Positions 9,230 through 38,944 of a DNA stretch of 64,000 bases are shown here, one piece after another. The stretch's first letter is position 1; each line of letters starts with the position of its first letter. Origin of the DNA: Mermis nigrescens (Eukaryota > Nematoda > Enoplea > Mermithida > Mermithidae); contig JAVLUZ010000572.1 in assembly GCA_036768485.1 (NCBI GenBank), positions 1 through 64,000 on the forward strand. Reading direction: 5' to 3'. The notes beneath the pieces are model-generated. The model made no database searches. It saw nothing but the letters and a program-made list of their open reading frames with translations, and was not told where the DNA came from. The position numbers were made by a program, and so were the translations under genes.

Positions 9230-9886
9230 ACAAAGTTCAACTACAAAAGGATTCCTATCTAAGAAATGCATATTTTTTCGGTATCATTTGAGTCAAAATC
9301 ACCTTAAAATTCAAAAACAATAAAATTCCTGCTATAAGACCTGGCGCTTGAGTGGTGTGATAGCTACATCTAGGGGTGGGGGAGGGGCCCCTAGAATCTG
9401 GTGCTATTTCGCCCTATTAGAGCCCTCGTTGTAAAGATTTATTGTAGATGGCCACAATTTTTTTAAAAATCTTGTAAATGCCATAAAATTTCTGTAAAAT
9501 CTATTGAAAAGTTTGTAAAGTTTCAGGAAAGTCTTGTAAAGTTTCAAAATTTTTTGTAGAGTTTCGAAATAATTTTGTAAAATTTCGAGCAACTTTGACA
9601 TGCTTTAGGATAGAAGTTTTGTAAAGTTTCAAAATTTGGTTGTTAGACTTCGAATTTTTTGTGAAATCTTGTGAAAAGTTTGTAAAGTTTCAGAAAAGTC
9701 TTGTAAAGTTTTGAAGAAGGCTTGTATAGTTTCAAAATTTGGCTGTATTGCCACTAAATTTTTGTAAAGTCTTATGAAAAGTTTGTGAAATTTCAGAATA
9801 TTTTGTAAAGTTTAGAAACAATTTTGCTAAATTCTATGCGACTATCACATGCTTTAAGACAGAAGTTTCAAAAACATAAGCTTCTT
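9112..9886 (+). repeat. Tandem duplication unit A (PolB 3' end plus AT-rich spacer)
   Basis: The unit begins GATGCAACCAGATAATC inside PolB and runs to the next GATGCAAC at 9887. It contains the last codons of PolB and many degenerate copies of TTTTGTAAAGTTTCAAAATT. Unit B starts with the same words at 10354. Confidence 0.7.
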
Positions 9887-9894
9887 GATGCAAC

Positions 9895-10353
9895 CATGCG
9901 TGGGGAGCACCAAAATTCTGGGGGGTCAAAGTGGTGTAAATGGACAAAAATAGCTCTAAAAATGGCTAAAAATAGCATTCTGGAGGGGTCTGTGGGGAGT
10001 ATTTCAAATTCCTGGAGGGGTCAGGACCAGACATGCACGTGGGCGGATTTCAGGGGTCCTGACCGACCCCCAGAATAGGAAAATGGAAAATTTTGCTGGG
10101 AAAATAAGGCAAAATGAAGGCCAAAATGGGTGAAAATTGAAAATTTTCTTCAAAAGTGCTCCAAATTGACTAGAAACTGTGTAATAACGTATTTTTAGCG
10201 ATATTTTAGCGTTTATGCCAATTTTTCAGGTCATTTTAGCCAAAAAAAAGCTCAGTTTTTGACCCCTGCTCCCCAGACCGGCTGATCCCCCCAGATCGGC
10301 CATGCTGGGCATCTATGGTCAGGACCCCCAAAGCCCCCCCACGCCCATGTGTT
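9895..10353 (+). mobile_element. hAT-like MITE (long variant) at the duplication junction
   Basis: Starts CATGCGTGGGGAGCACC and ends CACGCCCATGTG, matching the termini of the abundant MITE in this window. It is flanked by GATGCAAC (9887-9894) and GCTGCAAC (10354-10361), an 8-bp duplication with one mismatch. It inserted exactly at the boundary of the two tandem PolB units. It is a longer variant with extra internal sequence. Confidence 0.65.
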
Positions 10354-10356
10354 GCT

Positions 10357-10474
10357 GCAACCAGATAATCATATGTGGACGTATATACAAGAGAAGCAGG
10401 GATTACCATATTTATATGTGAAGCGGAAAGTTTTACCAGATGGGATTTCGACAGTTCCATAAGACATTTAGACA
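10357..10474 (+). pseudogene. Duplicated 3' end of PolB (unit B)
   Basis: The sequence repeats the final PolB codons (QPDNHMWTYIQEK onward) with few changes. The third-last codon TTA of the original is TAA here, so the reading frame stops early. No start and no upstream gene body are present. Unit B continues into the same kind of AT-rich repeat as unit A. Confidence 0.75.
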
Positions 10475-10719
10475 AATTTCAACTAAAAACGGATTCTCCA
10501 GCTAAGAAAAGCATCATTTTTGATACATTTCAGTCAAAAATCACCTTAAAATTCAAAAACAATGAAAATTCCTGCTATATCTGTAAGACCCTGGGCATTT
10601 GAATGGTGTGACAGCTACACATAGGGGTGGGGAGGGGGCCCCTAGAATCTAGCGAACCTGCACTATTTTTTGGCTATTCTGCCTCATTGAAGCCCCCCCC
10701 TCGCTGCCTATATGTTATC

Positions 10720-11290
10720 ACCGCCTAATTGTAGAAATTTGTCGTGAAGTTCCAAAATTTTGCTGTATTGCCGCAAAATTTTTTTGTAAAATCTTATGAA
10801 AAGTTTGTAAAGTTTCAGGGAAATCTTGTAAAGTTTCAAAATTTTTTGTAAAGTTTCGAAATAATTTTGTAAAATTTCGAGCAACTTTGACATGCTGTAG
10901 GATAGAAGTTTTGTAAAGTTTCAAAATTTGGTTGTTAGGCTTCAAAATTTTTTTGTAATATCTTGTGAAAAGCTTGTAAAGTTTCAGAAAAGTCTTGTAA
11001 AGTTTTGAAGTAGGCTTGTAAAGTTTCGAATTTATTTTGTAAAGTTTGGAAATTATTTTGTAAAATTTGAAAATGTCTGCAGAGTTTCGAAATTATTTTG
11101 TAAAGTTTCGGAATTATTTTGTAAAGTTTGGAAATTATTTTGTTAAGTTTGGAATCTTTTTTACGTGCTTAAGCATAGGAATCTTGTAAAGTTTGGAAAT
11201 TATTTTGTAAAATTTGAAAATTATTTTGTAAAGTTTGGAAATTATTTTGTAAAATCTTGTGAAAAGTCTTGTAAGCTTCAAAATTTTCTT
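10720..11290 (+). repeat. Degenerate TTTTGTAAAGTTTnnAAATT repeat tract
   Basis: About twenty imperfect copies of a motif of about 20-22 bases (TTTTGTAAAGTTTGGAAATTA and variants) run head to tail up to the integrase promoter. The same motif fills 9430-9830 in unit A. It looks like a minisatellite grown inside the element. No coding potential. Confidence 0.7.
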
Positions 11291-11335
11291 GCACTTAAGG
11301 TTATAAATATTAATAATTATTTGACTTTATAAAGC

Positions 11336-12400
11336 ATGGAGATCATAAAGCAGTATTGGACGGAGGCAGGCAGGCCAGCCTCTTTTTCAGGTATCAACAA
11401 ATTGCAGAAGGTTCTTAAAAATAGGGAAGAAATATCGGCTGATACGGTGAGAAAATTCTTGAAAAATCAGTTTACTTATCAGCTACATAAACCAGTTTTG
11501 AAACGTTTTTCAAGACGCTCTATAATTGTTTCTGGGCCAAATATCATGTGGGATGTTGATCTTTTAGATTTAAAGGAATTTAAAGGTAAAAACTATAGAA
11601 ATCGTTACATCTTAATGGCGGTTGATGTCTTTTCACGAAAGGCATATGGTGAGGCAATAACTAATAAGAGTGCTGATGCAACTGCTAGAGTGTTTGAAAA
11701 GATATTAAATGAGGCAAAACCACAATCCATCAGGACCGATCATGGCAATGAATTCAAAGGTGCCTTCAATAAATTATTAAAAGCTCATTCTGTCACGCAT
11801 ATATTGACAAGCAACCCAGAAATTAAAGCTAATTTTGTTGAACGGTTTCATAGGACATTTCGTGAAAAGCTTATGCGGTATATGACTTATTATTCTGATG
11901 AAAACTGGACTAGAGTATATAAAAGTATTCTCAATAGTTATAATAATACTCCTCATTTAAGTTTAAACAACCTGGCCCCTAATGATGTAGATTCAGAGAA
12001 CACTGGTAAATTATTAGAATTTATGTTGAAAAGACAGAAAAAATATAAAAATGAACGAATATTTAATGTCGGAGAAATTGTTAGAATAACTTCTTTGAAA
12101 GGAAATTTCGCAAAAGCTAGTAAGCATACATTCACAGATGAATTGTTCAAAATCAATGGCATATCTCAATGTACACCAAAAACATATAAGCTGGAAGATA
12201 TGTTAGGCGAACCTATAACTGGTGCTTTTTATGCAAAAGAACTACAATTGGCCGAGCCAGAAGCTGAAAAGCACAAGAGAGTCAAAAAAGCTATAAATAT
12301 CAATAAATCACAGTATAAAGTAAGATTTAAAAATTGGCCAGCAAAATTTGATAGGATTTTATCAAGAAAAGAATTGAGATTTTACGAACAGCCTAAATAA
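11336..12400 (+). CDS. Polinton-type rve integrase
   Basis: A 354-residue retroviral-like integrase of the Polinton family, which inserts the linear double-stranded element into the host genome. The DDE triad is visible: Asp75 in MWDVDLLDL, Asp135 in RTDHGNEF and Glu169 in NFVERFHRTF. An N-terminal helical region precedes it, and a C-terminal chromo/SH3-like segment (YKVRFKNWP, about 327-335) follows. The frame is intact, with an ATG 30-odd bases after a TATAAATAT motif. It ends two bases before the next ORF, so both are probably on one transcript. A fresh, intact integrase beside a frameshifted PolB is notable. Unlike LTR-retrotransposon integrases it is not fused to a protease/RT polyprotein. 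Confidence 0.88.
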   Translation: MEIIKQYWTEAGRPASFSGINKLQKVLKNREEISADTVRKFLKNQFTYQLHKPVLKRFSRRSIIVSGPNIMWDVDLLDLKEFKGKNYRNRYILMAVDVFSRKAYGEAITNKSADATARVFEKILNEAKPQSIRTDHGNEFKGAFNKLLKAHSVTHILTSNPEIKANFVERFHRTFREKLMRYMTYYSDENWTRVYKSILNSYNNTPHLSLNNLAPNDVDSENTGKLLEFMLKRQKKYKNERIFNVGEIVRITSLKGNFAKASKHTFTDELFKINGISQCTPKTYKLEDMLGEPITGAFYAKELQLAEPEAEKHKRVKKAININKSQYKVRFKNWPAKFDRILSRKELRFYEQPK

Positions 12401-12402
12401 AA

Positions 12403-12768
12403 ATGGCTCCAATAAGGCTGAAACGAAATTTGGTTTTTCTTCATTTATTAAGCACCGCGAGACAGCCACAAAGAGATGCACTGATAAATACGGCAACTAA
12501 GGACCAAATATTATGCATATGCGATTGCGCAAACAATTTTTTGAATGGCAATTTTCCACTCTCTGACAAAGAGGTAGACAAACTTAGGCGATATCAGAAT
12601 CAAATAAGATGCTTAGCTAACAAGAAAAAGGCAGCAACTAAAGAAAAGAAAGACGTTATCATACAGAATGGTGGATTCTTACCTATTTTACTAGCTCCGA
12701 TTCTTTCTATAGCCGGCAGTTTACTAGCAGATGCAATCATGGGTAAAAAGGATGCAGAGAATGTTTAA
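12403..12768 (+). CDS. Small Polinton protein with hydrophobic C-terminal segment
   Basis: A 121-residue protein starting two bases after the integrase stop. The first two thirds are basic and helical with two Cys close together (CICDC). The last third has a Gly-started hydrophobic stretch (GGFLPILLAPILSIAG, about residues 88-103). I recognise this as the small ORF that commonly accompanies Polinton/adintovirus integrases in arthropod genomes. Its function is unproven; a virion-core or membrane-active role has been suggested for relatives, and I treat that as inference. The frame is intact. Confidence 0.62.
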   Translation: MAPIRLKRNLVFLHLLSTARQPQRDALINTATKDQILCICDCANNFLNGNFPLSDKEVDKLRRYQNQIRCLANKKKAATKEKKDVIIQNGGFLPILLAPILSIAGSLLADAIMGKKDAENV

Positions 12769-13014
12769 ATTTAATAAGTAAGACAAAAAAATCAGGGTTG
12801 GGTACCAGTTCACAAAAAAATTTTTTTTGCCCAAGTTCGGGCCTGCACACGAACCCCAAATTTAGTGATCGAAATTTGCCCAAAAAATCTGTCCATACTC
12901 GCTGAACAACCTGGCGCAAAGCGCCAGTAACATTTTTGTCTATCCAATATTTTTGACCATAGGGTCGGGCCTTGGCCCTTTTTTTGGGGCTTCTCCCTTC
13001 CTGTGACTGCGTAT

Positions 13015-13077
13015 CCCTTCTAGCGGGGGTAGCCCCGGGCGGACCCCCGCGGACCCCCGAGCTGACTTGGCTTGAAC
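13015..13077 (-). repeat. Right inverted repeat of the Polinton-like element
   Basis: Reverse complement of 4454-4516. It begins CCCTTCTAGCGGGGGTAG and ends GGCTTGAAC. The stretch 12780-13010 between the last ORF and this repeat holds no gene; it contains the palindrome CTGGCGCAAAGCGCCAG at 12911-12927. Confidence 0.75.
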
Positions 13078-13085
13078 AGGCTTTG

Positions 13086-14100
13086 CCTATGTTTTGTGTG
13101 TGGCGGACCCCCGAAATACGCTTGCGACCCCCCCCCTCTATACTACTAGCAGACAGGGATTTACGCTACACTGTCTTAAATTGCCATGCGTTTGCTTCAT
13201 TCTACAGAAGTCGCAAAATACGCAACGGGAACAAATCCAAAGAGGGAATCCGTGTAAGAATTGTTGCAAGATTTAGTCCTACTATTAAAACTACTTTGCC
13301 TTTTCCAATAGGTTTTTTACACATAGTCATAAAATTTGCATAAATTTTAATGTGCAGATATTTTGATTCTGATGAAAACAAAGTTAAAATTTATTGACCA
13401 GAATTTGCGTGAAAGAGACTTGTTATTATTATTGCTTCCTATGCGCAGGATTTTGTGAAATAGACTACAGGCGCGCGTAGGCAGATCAATTTTTGTCGCG
13501 GGTTACTTGGAAAAGATCATGTGCAGATAGATGATAGCGTTCTTTCTTAAAACAACAGAGCATAATTTTGGAATTCATCAATTTCGGACCGCAAATTAGT
13601 GACGCCATACATGCACACGGTCAATCAAAAGTTCTGGGAAGGGGTTAACCGAGTTTCCTGGGGGTAATGAGTAATTTTGTGATATACCTATGTACTTTAT
13701 GCCAAATTTTTGTACTTAATTCATTTTTATTTTTCATGAATATTTATGGTTAAATTTGAATGAAAACAACAACAAGGACGCGTGGAATGACCAGTGACAT
13801 TAAATATAGGCTGGTTGATTGTTTAGTGATTAATTGGTTAATTATTGATTGTTTGACTGATTATTGGTTGGTTAGTGATCGATTAACTGATTTTCAAATG
13901 GTTTTCACGTATTTTCCCAGATTCATATTCCATTTTAGCTGATTGACTAATTCTAGGAGTCATTTTTGTTGAATGTCCATCATATTCCTTCTATTTTTTT
14001 AATAGTTTCTAAATTTTTCATCGATACCAGGCAACTCCTCCCCACTGATACCGACCCGGTTTCCTTTGATACCGGGTTGAATGAAGTTGCACGATTATTC
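13086..14100. other. Intergenic sequence, no gene seen
   Basis: AT-rich sequence with short chance frames only. 13790-13950 is a degenerate tract of GATTGGTT/GATTGATT words, and a similar tract occurs at 16715-16870. Nothing else could be supported. Confidence 0.5.
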
Positions 14101-14291
14101 CATGCATGGTGGCAGCACCGAAATTCTGGGGAGGGGTGGGTGCTAGATTTTTTCAAAGGTCAAAACATTTCTCATCGAGCACTATCCATCATTATCAAAA
14201 AATTGCGAAAAAAAAATTTTCAAAAATTGAATTCTGGGAGGAGTATTCGGCCTCGCTGGGGAGAGCATGCATACCCCCCACGCCCACGTGC
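14101..14291 (+). mobile_element. hAT-like MITE family copy
   Basis: Contains the family landmarks: GGCAGCACCGAAATTCTGGG near the left, CATCGAGCACTATCCAT in the middle, AAAAATTGAATTCTGGG later, and CCCACGCCCACGTGCG at the right end. No clean target duplication is visible. Confidence 0.7.
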
Positions 14292-14525
14292 GCTTCCAGT
14301 GATTCTCACAAGTTTTAGAAACTACCTCCGACAATAAGATGACAGATTGTGATTAATCCATTGATCAAACATATAATTATCATGGTCTGTCGGCACAATG
14401 TCGATAAGTTCTTAAAATGTTTGCCCAAAGTAATGTGAAACAGCATATACGAATAAACTAATAGACGCCATTTGACGTTTGTTCAAGGTTCAAGCAATCG
14501 ATTTTGGTCCTAAATGGCCTAGGAG

Positions 14526-14804
14526 CATACGTGGACAGCATCAAAATTCCTGGAGGTGAAAAAGATTTTTCTGAGGTCAAAAAACAGTCTTAAAAAATAA
14601 AGGTATGGCGAGAAAAACACCATTTTTCAACGTTTCTCATTGAGCACTATCCATTAGCATTTAAAAATTGCGAAACAACAACAACAAAAAAATTTTCAAA
14701 AATTGAATTCTGAGGGGGTATTTCGGTTTCAGCGGAAGGGTGGGGGGGTTATTTTGGTTTGGTTTCCTCGGGAAGCGGGGGTGTATACCCCCCGCGCCCA
14801 TGTG
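14526..14804 (+). mobile_element. hAT-like MITE family copy
   Basis: Starts CATACGTGGACAGCATC and ends CCGCGCCCATGTG. Flanks CCTAGGAG and CCCGGGAG form an 8-bp duplication with two mismatches. Internal landmarks (TTGAGCACTATCCATTAGC) are present. Confidence 0.75.
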
Positions 14805-15156
14805 CCCGGGAGCATGTTTTTCAAGAGTCCTGGTAGTTAAGATAAGGTAGGTGCTCCCTTTTCCTGTGTGTATGTGTGTCATAACACTTACGTAAAAGTT
14901 ATCAATAAAACAAAGCGATACACAGAGATACGAAAAGTAAAATCAAATGAATGAACTCGCAAAAGGCGATTACGGTACCAATTCGAAGCGGATGGTGGCA
15001 TATATAAAAAAGGACAGAATAGCCAAGCGACGAATCAGACGATAGAACGCGATCAAACACGACAACTTGACAATATAAGATGAATATCCCGCTTGCTAAT
15101 ATTTGTCATACATAACGCGTAGGAATACTTTTCCGAGTTGAATCGTACCTAATAAT

Positions 15157-15402
15157 CACACGTGGGCGTGGGGGGTATGCACCCCCCAGAAGGTCCGAAT
15201 ATTCCCCCCCCTATAAAACCGAAATCCCATCCCCCAGAATTCAATTTTTTGAAAATGTTCTGATGCAATTGTATAGTGCTCGATGAGAAACGTTGAAAAA
15301 TGGTTTTTTCGCAATGCCACCATTTTGAAGGCCATTTTTTGACCTCTGAAAAAATCTTGCACCCCCCCCCCCCAAAAAAAAACTCGGTGCCGCCCACCTA
15401 TG
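15157..15402 (-). mobile_element. hAT-like MITE family copy, reverse orientation
   Basis: Starts CACACGTGGGCGTGGGGG and ends GGTGCCGCCCACCTATG, the reverse complement of the usual layout. It lies 170 bases beyond the last CEPT/EPT exon, downstream of the gene. Confidence 0.75.
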
Positions 15403-15576
15403 GTAGGGAGATCCCCCATCCCTCCCGTTACATGTACGATCTACTGATGTACAATAGCGTTATTAAATGAATTTCCTAGATGCTCAACCCGAAAATGACA
15501 GGACTAAAAAAAAAGCAACCGGCGTTCTACTTCATCGCTCTTTTTGACGTCACCCAATGCGTAAAGCCGTTCGCAA

Positions 15577-35964
<20,388 letters not shown>

Positions 35965-36319
35965 AGTTCAAGTCGTATAAATGGCTAATCTAATGCAAAA
36001 TTCCAGAAAAAGCATTCTAGCAGGCCTCGAAATCTAATCCTGAATCAAAGTACTGGATAAAAACATTAAAGTATGATGAAGCAAAATACAAAGATGCCTT
36101 TCAATGTATACTACTTATATGGGTTAGGTATCTACGAAAAAGATACAAGCTTTTAAGACGGCCTCAAAAAGCAAACCTTCACTAAGAAAGAGCAGCCGGC
36201 GGCAGTGTTACCCTAATTAATGATCGCATCGCAACGACTTAATACGAATGACGATTTAAAAATACATTGAAGGACGAAATGGTCGACGAAAGCCGGAATC
36301 AAAAGGCAATGCAAGTGAC

Positions 36320-38005
36320 CAGTGATCGTACGGGGACCCCGACCCCGACCCCGAAAAACCCCGGCCTAAACCCCGACCCCGACCCCCGACCGGGGGCATG
36401 ATTTTCCGAGTCAGGGTTGAACCTTTTTTCGGGGGTGAAATATAGCATTTTATTTGTTGGTACGTAGAAGAATTTCCGACACTCGCGATATTTCAAAAAA
36501 AGTACGCCTGGTCGCCATGTTGTTAAGACGTACATACATGTTCGCATATTTTCCATTATGAAGTGCGGGAAATTACTGCAGAATCACAGGCGTAGCCGGG
36601 GGGAATGGAGGCACATGCCCCCTGGAATTTTTCAAAAATTATGTTGATTTTTCTGGCGCAATGTGTCCATAACATTGAGTTTAAAAAGGCACAAATGTCA
36701 AAATTTTCCGGCGCTTCGCGCCGAGTCATTATTAGTTATTGTTATACAGATCCAATGAATTTAAAAGCTTGAATCTGTTAAAATAATCCAGCACTTCGCA
36801 GCACTTTAGTGATTTAATGCACTATTACTTCATTGAATGAAATTGCACATGCTTGTTGAGCATAATAGTAAAAGTGCGAAAATGTTTGCGTACCAATTTA
36901 TCTATTCTCTGCTTTGTTTATCTTTCTTTACAAGGACACATAATTCTATTTTAAATGAAAGGAAAGGTCAAATTTTCTTGTGTTTTTGCGCATTTTCTGT
37001 TTTCTGAACTAATTAATAAGAAGGCCACAAATGCGCCTGAAAATGGTAAGAACAAAATTCTCATTGATACATCTTTCAATAACTTATTGGTTGCGACCCG
37101 TTGCTGCGCTACATACTTAGCAGAGGTCAAAAAACGTATTTCAGCTCAGAAGTTTTGTGCAGTGTAGGTGTTCATAAATTTTAAGTTTTTTGGACTTAAT
37201 TCAGAACCGAGATTTTGCCAATTTGCGAAAATTTTAACTTTACTAATTAAAAATTAGAGTGCTTTTTTACAAAATTTTCGGGGGTTCTGCTCTGGACCTT
37301 GCTGGTGGCGCTTGAGCGCGTCACCACAGCCCCCAGCCGTACAATCTCGTTCTACATGTTGAAAGAGATTTTTAGGAGGACAGAAAAGGTAAAAGGATTA
37401 GGAATTTTTAAAAATTTTCGGCGCTTCGCGCCGCAATTAGTTTATCTGTTCTGTATGATTTAAGCGGTATAAATTGAGTTTAAAGAGTAAAAACGTCGAA
37501 ATTTTCCTGCGCTTAGCACCGCCGATTAATTTCTAGGGCGGTAAAATATGATTGAATTTCTTGATGCTTTGCGCCACTTATGGTTTCCGAACTGTTTGTC
37601 AATAAAAAGGCGTAAATTCTACATGAAAACGGTAAAAATTTTCGAAAATTTTCGGCGCTTCGCGCCATTGGCTCCTCTACAATCAGTGCGCCATAGAAAA
37701 CCGTTATGAAAAAACTGTGGAAGAATACGAAAAAGCGAGAGCGATTAGTGATTAAAATTGAAAGTAATGCTCAATTGCTAAAACCATGCTTGAACTTGGA
37801 ATGAAAATAAAATGTTGAACATAACCAGCTTTATTAGTATGCTCTACAAACAAGTGAAGGTATCGTTTTTATCCTTTTCAAATTGGTATGTTCATGCAAT
37901 GTTAATTGTTAATCTTCAACCCCGACCCCGACCCCGAAAACCGGGGTTTTTCATCCCGACCCCGACCCCGATCGGGGGTGAAAATCTGACCCCGTACGAT
38001 CACTG
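36320..38005 (+). mobile_element. hAT-like element with CAGTG ends and CCCCGACC-rich termini
   Basis: A perfect 16-bp inverted repeat, CAGTGATCGTACGGGG / CCCCGTACGATCACTG, bounds 1.69 kb. Inside each end is a run of CCCCGACCCCGA. Flanks GCAAGTGAC and GCAAGGAC look like a target duplication with a small difference. The interior has CGGCGCTTCGCGCCG hairpins at 36709, 37419 and 37653, and an ACAGGCGTAGCCGGGGGG repeat start near 36587. No transposase frame. It lies just upstream of the CEPT/EPT start. Confidence 0.68.
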
Positions 38006-38729
38006 GCAAGGACTGCGCTTGCTCATGCCCTTTTGAAGTCGTTTAAAATCAATCCCTTTTAATCTAAAATGTGCCTACTTGGTGTACTTATAAAATGTCC
38101 AGGTAAAAATTCCAAATGGAGATTACTCGGTTACCTACAAAATTCACATTTTTTTGCAATTTTCGTACACACGATCAACAAAAAGTTTGCAGGAGTTAAT
38201 TGCTCCGTTTGAATTATTCTTCAATTTAAAGGCAGAATTTGGAACCTGGAAAAACTTAAGTAAGGTCATCATACATACATATACCTTAGTTCAACTCCTC
38301 CTTAATTAGTAGACTCAATCTCTAATCAAAGAAGATCCTTTTTCCATTAGAAAGCCGTTATGTGAATTTTCGAAGGGAAACAATTTGCAAAGCAAATAAG
38401 GATTCCACTGAGTCATTTGCTGAAAACCTGAAAATTTCCTATAAAAAGCCACAAGGAAAACTAAAATGACCCACAAAAGACCGAAAAAATTAAGCTAGGA
38501 ACTCATAAATTCGAAATTCCAAATTTCGTGGTTGGAAAGAAATTTTATTGTCAAAAAACACAAACATATAGCTAAATAAAATGAATTAACAGGGATGACA
38601 AAGGACATATGGTAGTAAGATAGAGATGTCAATAAAAGTGGTGCACTTACTGGTGGCAGCCAAGCGCAGCGCGACCATCAGTGACCAGCCAGTAAGCACT
38701 GAGCAGTAGGTACCCCGTTTTTTCTGCAG

Positions 38730-38775
38730 GCTGTTGAAGTTCATGTGTTTAAGGATAGGCGAAAAGTAAGCTCTG
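38730..38775 (-). repeat. Fragment of the fold-back repeat arm (AGGCTGTTGAAGTTCA family)
   Basis: CAGGCTGTTGAAGTTCATGT and AAGGATAGGCGAAAAG match the arm at 46438-46480. The reverse-complement arm lies at 41848-41960. The LINE between them seems to have inserted into this repeat. 38040-38730 shows no gene. Confidence 0.6.
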
Positions 38776-38944
38776 CCTTTGTGAATGTTTCGGACAGTCT
38801 CCAAAGCATTGGGGGACGTCAGCGTCAACGTCAGTTGGTTGGTGAGCTCCGTGAACGGATTTCTAATGGCGAGTCTGGCCTGTTCATCGATTTTCAAGCT
38901 GATTGTATCAAAAAGCGTCAGGACTCAGCAGTTACGTTCTAATC

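Larger units (their letters stand above)
4454..13077 (+). mobile_element. Polinton/Maverick-like element, capsid genes not seen
   Basis: The two ends carry a 63-bp inverted repeat (4454-4516 and 13015-13077, about 60 matching positions). Between them lie protein-primed PolB, a retroviral-type integrase and a small protein, the hallmark set of Polintons (also called Mavericks; endogenous adintovirus relatives). The element is 8.6 kb, whereas full Polintons are usually about 15-20 kb with a packaging ATPase, a maturation protease and two capsid proteins. None of those is recognisable here. The gap 9230-11330 holds a duplication of the PolB 3' end, degenerate AT-rich repeats and a MITE. PolB carries a frameshift, so this copy looks replication-defective. 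I could not find a flanking 6-bp target duplication. Confidence 0.72.

Noticed and set aside
9824..11290. CRISPR-like array
   Set aside because: The TTTTGTAAAGTTT repeats are degenerate, lack unique spacers and lie in a eukaryotic element.
11336..12400. Integrase from an LTR retrotransposon
   Set aside because: It is a free-standing ORF next to protein-primed PolB, with no protease/RT/RNase H. The Polinton context explains it better.
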